Below, piece by piece: positions 37,801 through 45,528 of a stretch of DNA of 64,000 bases (the stretch's first letter is position 1; every line of letters starts with the position of its first letter). The position numbers and the translations under genes were made by a program. The notes beneath the pieces are model-generated. The model did no database searches and was not told where the DNA came from. It saw nothing but the letters and a program-made list of their open reading frames with translations. Source of the stretch: Micromonospora sp. NBC_01699. Lineage in GTDB: Bacteria > Actinomycetota > Actinomycetes > Mycobacteriales > Micromonosporaceae. The stretch spans positions 6,503,501-6,567,500 of the forward strand of contig NZ_CP109199.1 in assembly GCF_036250065.1 (NCBI RefSeq), in the 5' to 3' direction.

Positions 37801-37976
37801 TCGCCCGGAGCCTCGACCGGGGCACCGGCCTGGGCAGGTTCGGCGGTGGCCGACGGCGTCCGCCGCCGGGTCGTGCGGGTACGCCGCACGGGCGTGCTGC
37901 TGTCAGTGGTCTCGGCGGGGTCACCGGCCGGCTGGGAGCCGGTCCGTTCGCCGCCCTCGGGCTCGTTGTCGAGCAT
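34896..37976 (-). CDS. rne: Ribonuclease E/G
   Basis: 1026 residues, ATG with GGAGAACG upstream. The first ~480 residues are a long disordered head of Ala/Pro/Glu patches broken by Arg-rich blocks (RRTRTTRRR, TRRRRRRRRKG). The catalytic half follows: S1 domain (GNVYLGKVQNVLPSMEAAFV), 5'-sensor region, DNase-I-like core with VVIDFIDMVLESNR, and the zinc link CDCCKGRG near the C-terminus. A long N-terminal extension in front of the catalytic core, instead of a C-terminal scaffold, is the usual actinobacterial arrangement. It acts in mRNA decay and rRNA maturation. Confidence 0.95.
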   Translation of the reverse strand: MLDNEPEGGERTGSQPAGDPAETTDSSTPVRRTRTTRRRTPSATAEPAQAGAPVEAPGDSRTGSDEAPQAEVFAPVAGDTEPAPKVTRRRRKATTADKRDEPPVAGELGTSGVADPELTASGGDSTQLTGSAPVAEPEQPEPAAPVKVTRTRRRKAVPAAAEAEPENVPAEPEVTAAPPAPAPAAVEEEPTPSASTEQVPPGVAVPPTSATAPSGPDLAEPAEEEVPRTRRRRAALSAPTVLFMAPEPEMAPIRPTTPPPAVLIEPVPVPLDDEAAEEADAEPIEPSRRRRRGRRTGEPVELPNDAVEPVTDAAIEGEPDQVDLDEDDEDEDDEAGARRRRRRGRRGRGRGKGPTDELEDEDAEEPAQAEAEAEEDEEDDTDGGDGLTRRRRRRRRKGAGDGTEAGAAEDGVHTVVKIREPRRTTDEVQGVSGSTRLEAKRQRRRDGREQRRTRPPILSESEFLARREAVDRVMVVRQRGDRTQIAVLEDGVLVEHYVTRATSGTMAGNVYLGKVQNVLPSMEAAFVDVGRGRNAVLYAGEVNWDMSGLEGRARSIEHALRSGDAVLVQVTKDPIGHKGARLTSHIALSGRHLVYVPNGNASGISRKLPDNERKRLRDVLKKLVPDGAGVIVRTAAEGASEDELARDVKRLQAQWDDIQARAAEGGAPAPLYEEPDLVIRVVRDLFNEDFQELVVQGDEAYSQVESYLAHVSPDLVARLHRHTGTGDVFVERRIDEQILKGLDRKVYLPSGGHLVIDRTEAMTVVDVNTGKYTGAGGNLEETVTRNNLEAAEEIVRQLRLRDLGGIVVIDFIDMVLESNRELVLRRLTECLGRDRTKHQVTEITSLGLVQMTRKRIGAGLLEAFSETCDCCKGRGVIIHTEPVPEKRAPAGVNGGGDRVKAVASATAPSGTTVPSGPAASAAPAETPTVSRRTRARKSAAPERVAVEIADSDEIDTMGYDLSRYEVDTNDAPDVADAPLTGSARLAGADDPDALGDELDEDGEPTEGGVGGRRRSRRGGTRRRTRP

Positions 37977-38122
37977 TGGACGTTCTCCAGTTCTGGCTGC
38001 CCCGGGCGCGGGTGAGCGCTGCCACGCAGGGTTGCCGCAAAGGTGTTTCCGGCAGCGCGTCCAGATGCACGGACTACCGAAGTCTGGCTAACACTGAGCG
38101 CTGGCCGGAATTCGACTAGCGT

Positions 38123-38893
38123 TCACCGATGGTCTACCCCGTCGCGGTCCGCCTCCAACGGATCCGCGATCGCCCCGTGCGCGGTCAACGAGCCCTGTGC
38201 CAGCCGGGTCGCCCTTGGCGGCACCGGCGGCTCCAGGTCGGCCACCACGCGGAGGCCGGAAAGGACGTCATCGGGTCGTACGGACGGAGTGACCTGCCGT
38301 ATGACTAGGTCGAGTATCGCACACGGTACGCCCGCGACCTCGGAAGGTGCCCCAGTCTGGTCGATCACATCGACCCTGTTGACTGCCTCGCGAGCGTCGA
38401 ACGTACGCCGCCCCTGCTTGGTCAACCGCTCGACCAGTACCTCGGACGAGGCCCGGAATTTCTCCACCGCCTGCCGTGCCACGTCGGACTCGACCCCCGG
38501 CAGCTCGATCCGCCAGTGCGAGGCGTCGATCCGATCGGCGAGACTGCCGCCGTGGGCGACCACCACCTCCAACACGTCGAGTCCGGGCGACAGGGCGGCG
38601 TCGAGCGCGACCCGCAACGCCTCCGGGTCGACCTCGGCCTGCAACCCGACCTCCAGGTACTCGGCCTCGCTCGCGGTCCCGGTGGGGGCCGCGCTGGCGT
38701 ACGAGATCTTGGGGTGTGGGGTGAAGCCCTGCGAGAAGGCCACCGGTACGCCGGACCGGCGCAGGGCCCGCTCGAACGCGCGCGCGAAGTCGCGGTGCGA
38801 GGTGAACCGGAGCGGCCCGCGCTTGGCGTACCTGATCCGGATCCGCTGTACGACCGGCGCCTGACCACCCTCTGGCTGGTTCTTCTTGCTGAT
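38123..38893 (-). CDS. TIGR03936 family protein (radical SAM-associated)
   Basis: 256 residues if translation starts at ATC 38893. Family core: VQRIRIRYAKRGPLRFTSHR, DFARAFERALRRSGVPVAFS, then QGFTPHPKISYASAAPTGTA. In many bacteria this domain is fused to or follows the TIGR03960 radical-SAM protein; here it is separate and 85 bp downstream. No ATG, GTG or TTG exists in frame between the upstream gene stop and the conserved core. GAGGAG lies exactly 7 nt before an ATC that would give (M)SKKNQPEGGQAPVVQ. The function is unknown; a tRNA or RNA modification role is suspected from its partner. Confidence 0.88.
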   Translation of the reverse strand: MSKKNQPEGGQAPVVQRIRIRYAKRGPLRFTSHRDFARAFERALRRSGVPVAFSQGFTPHPKISYASAAPTGTASEAEYLEVGLQAEVDPEALRVALDAALSPGLDVLEVVVAHGGSLADRIDASHWRIELPGVESDVARQAVEKFRASSEVLVERLTKQGRRTFDAREAVNRVDVIDQTGAPSEVAGVPCAILDLVIRQVTPSVRPDDVLSGLRVVADLEPPVPPRATRLAQGSLTAHGAIADPLEADRDGVDHR

Positions 38894-38900
38894 CGTGGTG

Positions 38901-38906
38901 CTCCTC
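38901..38906 (-). promoter_or_regulatory. Ribosome-binding site that selects an ATC start
   Basis: Minus-strand GAGGAG, 7 nt (CACCACG), then ATC. It is one of the best Shine-Dalgarno matches in the window and points at a non-standard start codon. Confidence 0.65.
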
Positions 38907-38978
38907 GGTGTGGCCGGGCGGGCGGTGGCCCGCTCCGGCTCGGATGGGTACGGCCTGCGGCGGCCGACGGTGGCCGGG

Positions 38979-40955
38979 TCAGACGCCGGTCGGCGTCCGC
39001 AGGCCGGCGTTGACCGGGGTGAGCGGCAGCAGTTTCTTACCGGTCGGCCCGATCTGGATCTCGGTGTCCATCGAGGGACAGACACCGCAGTCGAAGCACG
39101 GGGTCCATCGGCAGTCATCCTGCTCGAACTCGGACATCGAGTCCTGCCAGTCCTGCCAGAGCCAGGTCTTGTCCAGGCCGGAGTCGAGGTGGTCCCAGGG
39201 CAGCACCTCCTGCTCCTCGCGCTGGCGGGTGGTGTACCAGTCGAGGTCCACGCCGAAGGTCGGCAGCACCTCGGCGGCGGCACCCACCCAGCGTTGGTAG
39301 GAGAAGTGCTCGCTCCAGCCGTCGAACCGCCCGCCGTCCTCCCAGACCTTGCGGATCACCGCGCCGACCCGGCGGTCGCCACGGGAGAGCAGCCCCTCGA
39401 TCAGCGACGGCTCGCCGTCGTGGTAGCGGTAGCCGATCGCCCGGCCCAGCGACCGGTCCGAGTTGATCGCCTGCTTGAGCAGCCGGAGCCGGTTGTCGAT
39501 CACCTCCGGGGTCTCCATCTTCGCCCACTGGAACGGGGTGTGCGGCTTGGGTACGAAGCCGCCGATGGAGACGGTGCAGCGGATGTCCTTCGACCCCGTC
39601 GCCGCCCGCCCAGCCTTGATCACCTCGTGCGCGAGCCGGGCGATCTGAAGCACGTCCTCGTCGGTTTCGCTGGGCAGCCCGCACATGAAGTAGAGCTTCA
39701 CCTGCCGCCACCCGTTGGTGTAGGCGGTGACGACGGTGCGGATGAGGTCCTCCTCCGACACCATCTTGTTGATCACCTTGCGGATCCGCTCCGAACCGCC
39801 CTCCGGGGCGAAGGTCAACCCGGTGCGCCGGCCGTTGCGGGACAGTTCCTGGGCCAGGTCGATGTTGAACGCGTCGACCCGGGTGGAGGGCAGCGAGAGC
39901 GAGACGTTGGTGCCGGCGTACTGCTCGGCCAGGCCGGAGCACATGTCGCCGATCTCGGAGTGGTCGGCCGAGGAGAGCGAGAGCAGGCCCACCTCGGAGA
40001 AGCCGGAGAACTCCAGACCGTCGCGGACCATCTGCCCGACCGTGGTGATCGACCGCTCCCGTACCGGACGGGTGATCATGCCGGCCTGGCAGAACCGGCA
40101 ACCCCGGGTACACCCCCGGAAGATCTCCACCGCGTACCGCTCGTGCACCGTTTCGGCGAGTGGGACCAGGGGCTTCTTCGGGTACGGCCAGGCGTCGAGA
40201 TCCATCGTCGTGCGCTTGTGCACCCGGAACGGCACGTCCGGCCGGTTCGGCACGACCCGCTGGATCCGGCCGTCGGGCAGGTAGTCAACGTCGTAGAACT
40301 TGGGAACGTAGACGCTCTCGGTCCGGGCCAGCCGCAGCAGCAGCTCGTCCCGGCCGCCCGGGGACCCCTCGTGCTTCCACTGCCGCACGATCGCGGTGAT
40401 CTCCAGTACGGCTTCCTCACCGTCACCGAGCACCGCCGCGTCGATGAAGTCGGCGATCGGCTCCGGGTTGAACGCGGCATGCCCGCCGGCCACGATGATC
40501 GGGTCGGCGTCGGTCCGGTCGGCGGCGAGCATCGGCATGCCGGCCAGGTCGATCGCGGTGAGCAGGTTGGTGTAACCCAGCTCGGTGCTGAACGAGATGC
40601 CGAACAGGTCGAAGGTGCCGACCGGCCGGTGTGCCTCGACGGTGAACTGCGGCACCCGATGCTCGCGCATCAACGCCTCAAGATCGGGCCACACCGCGTA
40701 CGTCCGCTCGGCCAGCACGTCGGGCTGCTCGTTGAGCACCTCGTAGAGGATCTGTACGCCCTGGTTGGGCAGGCCCACCTCGTACGCGTCCGGATACATC
40801 AGCGCCCAGCGGACGGTTGCCGACTCCCACTCCTTGATTACCGCGCCCAGTTCGCCGCCCACGTACTGGATGGGCTTGCTGACCCGGGGCAACAGCGGCT
40901 CAAGCTGCGGCCAGATGCTGTTGCTGTGGCTCGTCGTGGTCGTCGGGACGCTCAT
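38979..40955 (-). CDS. TIGR03960 family B12-binding radical SAM protein
   Basis: 658 residues. The N-terminal cobalamin-binding-like domain (GLPNQGVQILYEVLNEQPDV, FGISFSTELGYTNLL) precedes the radical-SAM domain with FRGCTRGCRFCQAGMITRP (CxxxCxxC). A later conserved part has FAPEGGSERIRKVINK and a Cys-rich C-terminus (CFDCGVC). Substrate unknown; B12-radical SAM proteins mostly perform methylations or sulfur chemistry. ATG at 40955; TACCCT lies 8 nt upstream. The partner TIGR03936 gene follows. Confidence 0.92.
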   Translation of the reverse strand: MSVPTTTTSHSNSIWPQLEPLLPRVSKPIQYVGGELGAVIKEWESATVRWALMYPDAYEVGLPNQGVQILYEVLNEQPDVLAERTYAVWPDLEALMREHRVPQFTVEAHRPVGTFDLFGISFSTELGYTNLLTAIDLAGMPMLAADRTDADPIIVAGGHAAFNPEPIADFIDAAVLGDGEEAVLEITAIVRQWKHEGSPGGRDELLLRLARTESVYVPKFYDVDYLPDGRIQRVVPNRPDVPFRVHKRTTMDLDAWPYPKKPLVPLAETVHERYAVEIFRGCTRGCRFCQAGMITRPVRERSITTVGQMVRDGLEFSGFSEVGLLSLSSADHSEIGDMCSGLAEQYAGTNVSLSLPSTRVDAFNIDLAQELSRNGRRTGLTFAPEGGSERIRKVINKMVSEEDLIRTVVTAYTNGWRQVKLYFMCGLPSETDEDVLQIARLAHEVIKAGRAATGSKDIRCTVSIGGFVPKPHTPFQWAKMETPEVIDNRLRLLKQAINSDRSLGRAIGYRYHDGEPSLIEGLLSRGDRRVGAVIRKVWEDGGRFDGWSEHFSYQRWVGAAAEVLPTFGVDLDWYTTRQREEQEVLPWDHLDSGLDKTWLWQDWQDSMSEFEQDDCRWTPCFDCGVCPSMDTEIQIGPTGKKLLPLTPVNAGLRTPTGV

Positions 40956-41116
40956 GACCGCCAAGGGTACGCGGCGCGCCCGGCCGACCGGTCACCATAT
41001 GCCCGAGCGGTCGTGTGCTCACCGGCGCGGGAGCGCTGATGCCCCCCGTGGCCCTCGATGCCGCAGTGGCCCGCCGCTACTACCCTCGTACCGGCGCGCG
41101 AGAGGAGCACACCCCG

Positions 41117-42919
41117 ATGCCGGAGCCACAGCCGGAAGTCACCCCACCGGCCGGCCAGTCCCGACCGCCCGAGCCCTCGGCTGCCGCTCCGCCCCCGGAG
41201 CGGGGTCCCGCCGACCCGACCCCCACCCCGACTCCGCAGCCGCCGACCTCGGCCGACGCGAGGGCGGGGAGCACGGTTGTACCCCCGGCCGACCAGCCCA
41301 CGGCCGGGATCGAGACACCGCGCGGCGACGCGCCGCCGACCGGGGCAAAGCCGCCGCCGGCTCGATCCGACGCACCCCCGACGAAGGCGGAGCCGGCGGT
41401 GGCCCGGATCGACACACCCCCGACGAAGGTAGAGACGCCGACAGGCCCGACCCCCGCACCGCCGACGAAGGCGCAGACGCCGGTGACCGCGACCGACGCG
41501 ACCGCGACGAAGGCGGATATACCGGTGGCCGGAAGCGACGCGGACCCGGCCGGAGCGCAGACGCCGCAGGCCGGCGACCTGCCGGCGACCAGGTCGGACA
41601 AGCCGGTGACCGAGCCGGCACCACCACGTTGGACCGGGTCGGCGGCGGTGCCGCCACCGACGCCGAAGAAGAAGCGGCGCCCCCTGGGCGGAATAGGAAG
41701 CGGGGGCGCGGCCGGAAGCGGGGGCGGGGAGCAGAACCGGGCCGTGCCGCCGCCGCGCAACCCCACCCTGCGGCTACCCGTGGGCGAACCGGACATCTCG
41801 GACCGGGACACCCCGGTCGACCCGTGGGCCGCCGCAGACCCGGAACCCTGGGCGGCACACGTGGCATCGATCTCGCCGGCTGAGCCGTACCAGCCGGTCT
41901 CCCCGGCGGAGTCGTACCGGCCGGTCTCACCAGCTGAGCCGTACCACCCGGTCTCCCCGGCGGAGCCGTACCGGCCGACCTTGCCGGCGGAGTCGTACCG
42001 GCCGGTCGGGTCGGATGATCCGCGCCGGGGGGTGCCGCCGGGCGAGCCGTACCGACCGGTTTCGCCCGCGCAGGCGTACCCGCCGGCTCCGCCGCGTCCG
42101 CCGGTGCGGCCGTACCCCGCGACCCGGCCGTTCTCGGCGGGCCCGCCGGCCGCCGCGCCCCCGCCGCCGCCACCGCCGTCGGCGCGGTCCGGTCGGCCGC
42201 CGGCAGCGGCGCCGGTGGCGAAGGTGCCGGCTCCGGTGGCGAAGGTGCCGGCGCAGACCAGGCGCGGCCGCCGGGACCGCGACCGGCCGCCGCCCCAGGG
42301 CCCGACATCCGCGCCGCCGCCCGGCTGGCGTCCACCACCCGGGTACGTCGCGGTCACCGCCCGGCGACGGCGACGGTGGCCGAGGGTGATGCTGGTGCTG
42401 TCCCTGCTCGGCCTCGTCTGCTGCTGCGGCGGCCCGGCCTGGTACGCCAAGCCGATGTGGGAGCAGTACCCGGTCAGCGCCACCCTGCCGGCCGAGGTGA
42501 TCGACCTGCACAAGCGGGAGGACCAGGCGAGCGAGCAGGTCACCACGCAGCTCAGGGAGCAGATGGCCACCAGCGACCTGTTCGGCGACACCTTCGCCGG
42601 GGTCTACACCGACCCGTCGAACAAGGTGGTCACCATCTACGGCAGCACCGGGTTCCGGTTGAACCCGGAGCAGGACCTCGACACCGCGATGGCGCAACTG
42701 AGCACCGAGTACGCGCTGAACGACGTAACCGTGATCGACACCGGCGTACGGGGCGAGTTCCAGCGTTGCGGCATCGGCCAGGCCGGCAGGACCGACGTGG
42801 TGGTCTGCTCCTGGGCCGATCACGGCAGCCTCGGAACCGTGCTGTTCACCCGACTGTCGATGGAGGACAGTGCGAGTCTGCTCGCCCGGTTGCGGACCGA
42901 GATCATCAGGCACGAGTGA
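41117..42919 (+). CDS. Proline-rich membrane protein with C-terminal 'WADHGS' domain
   Basis: 600 residues, ATG with GAGGAG upstream. The first ~415 residues are disordered, Pro/Ala/Thr-rich, with a 9-residue repeat (SPAEPYRPV-type, five units). Next come an Arg-rich patch (ARRRRRWPR), one membrane helix (VMLVLSLLGLVCCCGG) and an extracellular domain of ~145 residues with LNPEQDLDTAMAQLS and VVVCSWADHGSLGTVLF. The last domain is shared with the protein at 60061-60753. It is probably a single-pass protein whose long head faces the cytoplasm. Function unknown. Confidence 0.75.
   Translation: MPEPQPEVTPPAGQSRPPEPSAAAPPPERGPADPTPTPTPQPPTSADARAGSTVVPPADQPTAGIETPRGDAPPTGAKPPPARSDAPPTKAEPAVARIDTPPTKVETPTGPTPAPPTKAQTPVTATDATATKADIPVAGSDADPAGAQTPQAGDLPATRSDKPVTEPAPPRWTGSAAVPPPTPKKKRRPLGGIGSGGAAGSGGGEQNRAVPPPRNPTLRLPVGEPDISDRDTPVDPWAAADPEPWAAHVASISPAEPYQPVSPAESYRPVSPAEPYHPVSPAEPYRPTLPAESYRPVGSDDPRRGVPPGEPYRPVSPAQAYPPAPPRPPVRPYPATRPFSAGPPAAAPPPPPPPSARSGRPPAAAPVAKVPAPVAKVPAQTRRGRRDRDRPPPQGPTSAPPPGWRPPPGYVAVTARRRRRWPRVMLVLSLLGLVCCCGGPAWYAKPMWEQYPVSATLPAEVIDLHKREDQASEQVTTQLREQMATSDLFGDTFAGVYTDPSNKVVTIYGSTGFRLNPEQDLDTAMAQLSTEYALNDVTVIDTGVRGEFQRCGIGQAGRTDVVVCSWADHGSLGTVLFTRLSMEDSASLLARLRTEIIRHE
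41873..42007 (+). repeat. Five 27-nt repeats coding for SPAE(P/S)YxPV
   Basis: Five consecutive imperfect 9-codon units read SPAEPYQPV, SPAESYRPV, SPAEPYHPV, SPAEPYRPT and LPAESYRPV. A degenerate further copy follows (PPGEPYRPV). Confidence 0.85.
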
Positions 42920-43000
42920 CCGTATTTCGTGTGACCGGATACACAGTCGACCGACGGATAAGCTCCGGTAGAAACCAGTCAGGCGGTGCACAATCGGGCT

Positions 43001-44476
43001 ATGTCGCGGCGCTGGATCTTCGCTGACCAACTCGGGCCGCACTTCCTCGACGACCGCGAACAGCAACTACTCCTGATCGAGTCGAAGGCGGTCTTCCGTC
43101 GCCGGGCGTTCCACCGGCAGAAGGCGCACCTGATCCTGTCCGCGCTCCGACATCGGGCCGCCGAGCTCGGTGACCAGGCATTGCACGTACGGACGGACAC
43201 CTATCGGGAGGGGCTTCGACAGGTCCGGGGACCGATCGAGGTCTGCCATCCGACCTCGCGCCGGGCCCGGGACCTGGTCCGGTCCCTGGACGACCGGGTG
43301 ACAGTGCTGCCGGCGCGCGGTTTTGTCACCAGCCAGGCCGACTTCACCGCCTGGGCCGACGACCGGCGCGGGGCGATGCGACTGGACGACTTCTACCGCC
43401 ACGCGCGCCGCCGGCACCGGGTCCTGCTCGACGCCGACGAGCCGGTCGGCGGCCGGTGGAGTCTCGACGCCGACAACCGGCAGCCGCCGCCGAGGGAGTC
43501 CGAACGGCTCGACGTCCCCCCACCCCCACTCCCGGCGGAGGACGACATCGACGCCGAGGTCCGGTACGACCTCGACCGGTGGGCGGCGGAGGGGATCCGG
43601 TTCGTCGGCCGGGACGGCCCCCGGCTGTTCCCCGCCACCCGGGCCGAGGCGACCGACCGGCTTCGGCACTTCCTGCGACACCGGCTGCCGACGTTCGGGC
43701 CGTACGAGAACGCGATGCTCTCCACCGACCCGTTCATGGCGCACAGCCTGCTCTCCTCGTCGTTCAACCTCGGCCTGCTCGATCCGATGGAGGCGATCCG
43801 GGGCGCCGAGCGGGCCTACCGGGAGCGGCAAGCCCCACTATCCGGTGTGGAGAGTTTCGTCCGGCAGCTGCTCGGCTGGCGGGACTTCGTCTGGCACCTG
43901 TACTGGTACTTCGAAGCCGGCTCCCGCGGTTCCGACCGGCTCGGCGCCCGCAAGTCGGTGCCGGCCTGGTTCGCCGATCTCGACGCCGACGCGGTGCAGG
44001 CGCGTTGCCTCGCCGACGTGCTGGCGGGGGTACGGGACCGGGGCTGGGTGCACCACGTGCCCCGGCTGATGGTGCTCGGCAACTACGCGGTGCAGCGCGG
44101 TTGGCGCCCGTCGGAGCTGGTCGACTGGTTCCACCGGTCGTTCGTCGACGGCCACGAGTGGGCGTTGACGGCCAACGTCGCCGGCATGAGCCAGTACGCC
44201 GACCCGGGCCAGCTGAGCACGAAGCCGTACACGGCCGGTGGCTCGTACGTCAACCGGATGAGCGACTACTGCGGCGGCTGCCGGTACGACCCGAAGCGGC
44301 GGCTGGGCGAGGACGCGTGCCCGTACACCGCCGGGCACTGGGTCTTTCTCGACCGTAATCGGGAGCGCCTGCCCGGCAACGCGCGGATGGCCCGCAGCCT
44401 GCACCAGCTCGACCGGCTCGACAACGTGCCGGCGGTCCGGGAGCAGGAGCGGCGGCGCGGCTCCACGGCCCCGTGA
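43001..44476 (+). CDS. Cryptochrome/photolyase family protein, FeS-BCP type
   Basis: 491 residues starting MSRRWIFADQLGPHF. It is a flavoprotein of the bacterial cryptochrome/(6-4)-photolyase group that repairs UV photoproducts. Four cysteines suitable for the [4Fe-4S] cluster are visible: one in QARCLADVL, two in SDYCGGCRYDP and one in EDACPYTAGHW. The FAD-binding region contains RQLLGWRDFVWHLYW and PRLMVLGNYAVQRGW, and the conserved SQYADPGQLSTKPYTAGGSY. The gene is single, followed closely by the convergent plsC-like gene. Confidence 0.92.
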   Translation: MSRRWIFADQLGPHFLDDREQQLLLIESKAVFRRRAFHRQKAHLILSALRHRAAELGDQALHVRTDTYREGLRQVRGPIEVCHPTSRRARDLVRSLDDRVTVLPARGFVTSQADFTAWADDRRGAMRLDDFYRHARRRHRVLLDADEPVGGRWSLDADNRQPPPRESERLDVPPPPLPAEDDIDAEVRYDLDRWAAEGIRFVGRDGPRLFPATRAEATDRLRHFLRHRLPTFGPYENAMLSTDPFMAHSLLSSSFNLGLLDPMEAIRGAERAYRERQAPLSGVESFVRQLLGWRDFVWHLYWYFEAGSRGSDRLGARKSVPAWFADLDADAVQARCLADVLAGVRDRGWVHHVPRLMVLGNYAVQRGWRPSELVDWFHRSFVDGHEWALTANVAGMSQYADPGQLSTKPYTAGGSYVNRMSDYCGGCRYDPKRRLGEDACPYTAGHWVFLDRNRERLPGNARMARSLHQLDRLDNVPAVREQERRRGSTAP

Positions 44477-44507
44477 CGCGGGACCGGGGAGCCGACGGTG
44501 AGTGCTG

Positions 44508-45197
44508 TTACTCGGTCGGGTCGGAGGTGGGGCTCTGCCGGGCGGGCGCGTAACGCGGCACGTACTCCTGGCCGGTGAGCCGCTGGATCTCCGCCATCAG
44601 CTCGTCGGTGACCTCGCGCAACGAGGTGCGGTCGTCTTGTCGCCCGCTGACGTCGATCGGCTTGCCGAACCGGATCACCACGCCGCGCACGTGCGGCCTC
44701 GGCACCCGTACGCCGATCGGCTGGACCCGGTCGGTGCCGATCATGCCGACCGGGATGATCGGCACGCCGGCCGCCATCGCCAGCCGGGCCGTGCCGGTAC
44801 GCCCCCGGTAGAGCCGCCCGTCGGGTGACCTCGTCCCCTCGGGGTAGATCGCCACCAGTTCACCGGAACGCAGCACCGGGATCGCCCCGTCGAACGCCGA
44901 CAGGGCGGCCCGCCCGCCGCCGCGTTCGACCCGGATCGCCCCCAGCCCGCCGATCACCGAGCGGCTCAGCCAGCCCCGGAACCCGGTCCCGGTGAAATAC
45001 TCGGCCTTGGCCCAGAAGGAGATGTGCCGGGGCACCACCGAGCCGAGGAAGAGTTCGTCGGCGACCGAGAGGTGGTTGCCCGCGATGATCGCGCCGCCGG
45101 TGGCGGGAACGTTCTCCAGCCCCTCGATGGTGGGACGCCAGACCACGTTCATTGCCGTTCCGACGGTGATTTTGCCGACGGTGTAGAGCAGCGGCAC
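44508..45197 (-). CDS. 1-acyl-glycerol-3-phosphate acyltransferase family (PlsC)
   Basis: 229 residues from GTG (M)PLLYTVGKITVGTAMNVVW, with GGGGAGG upstream. The acyltransferase blocks are all visible: GNHLSVADEL (NHxxxxD catalytic), FRGWLSRSVIGGLGAIRVER, YPEGTRSPDG (substrate-binding EGTR) and GVPIIPVGMIGTD. It adds an acyl chain to lysophosphatidic acid or a related acceptor at the membrane. The tail is Pro/Ser-rich. Confidence 0.92.
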   Translation of the reverse strand: MPLLYTVGKITVGTAMNVVWRPTIEGLENVPATGGAIIAGNHLSVADELFLGSVVPRHISFWAKAEYFTGTGFRGWLSRSVIGGLGAIRVERGGGRAALSAFDGAIPVLRSGELVAIYPEGTRSPDGRLYRGRTGTARLAMAAGVPIIPVGMIGTDRVQPIGVRVPRPHVRGVVIRFGKPIDVSGRQDDRTSLREVTDELMAEIQRLTGQEYVPRYAPARQSPTSDPTE

Positions 45198-45400
45198 GCG
45201 GCCTCCCCTGGTCAGCGCCCGGGCCCACCGGTCGCGGCGGCCCTCGCCGCCGCACCGATGGTAGGCCAGAGGCGCTCCGACTTCAGCATCGCCAGCGTTC
45301 CATCTCACCCTGCGCTGGCCAGGGCCCGGTCCGCCGGGCCGGGAAGGGCCACTTCGATGTACGAAGCGGCGCCCTCCCCGTCCCCACGGTCCCGCCGGTT
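45198..45400. other. Gap between plsC-like gene and ileS repeats
   Basis: About 200 bp upstream of the plsC-like gene with no supported gene. The promoter of that gene must lie here; no box is convincing. Confidence 0.3.
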
Positions 45401-45528
45401 CAGCGTCAGACCCGCCGCACGGTCACCGCGATCAGCGTCAGACCCGCCGCACGGTCACCGCGATCAGCGTCAGACCCGCCGCACGGTCACCGCGATCAGC
45501 GTCAGACCCGCCGCACGGTCACCGCCAC
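45401..45528. repeat. Four tandem 32-bp units including the ileS 3' end
   Basis: Near-identical units start at 45401, 45433, 45465 and 45497, each containing TCAGACCCGCCGCACGGTCA. The last is the end of ileS with its stop codon (complement TCA at 45502); the other three lie beyond the stop and carry the same stop sequence. Confidence 0.9.

Noticed and set aside
34155..38015. Very long open frame antisense to the RNase E/G gene
   Set aside because: It is a shadow of the rne reading frame in GC-rich DNA; it has repetitive Gly/Val/Arg content and no family features, while the minus strand encodes a complete RNase E/G.
38886..41039. 717-codon plus-strand open frame
   Set aside because: It lies antisense to the TIGR03960 radical-SAM gene, which has all motifs; the plus-strand translation is low complexity.
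45401..45528. Regular 32-bp repeats as a CRISPR array
   Set aside because: The units are directly adjacent with no spacers, and the last unit is coding sequence of ileS.
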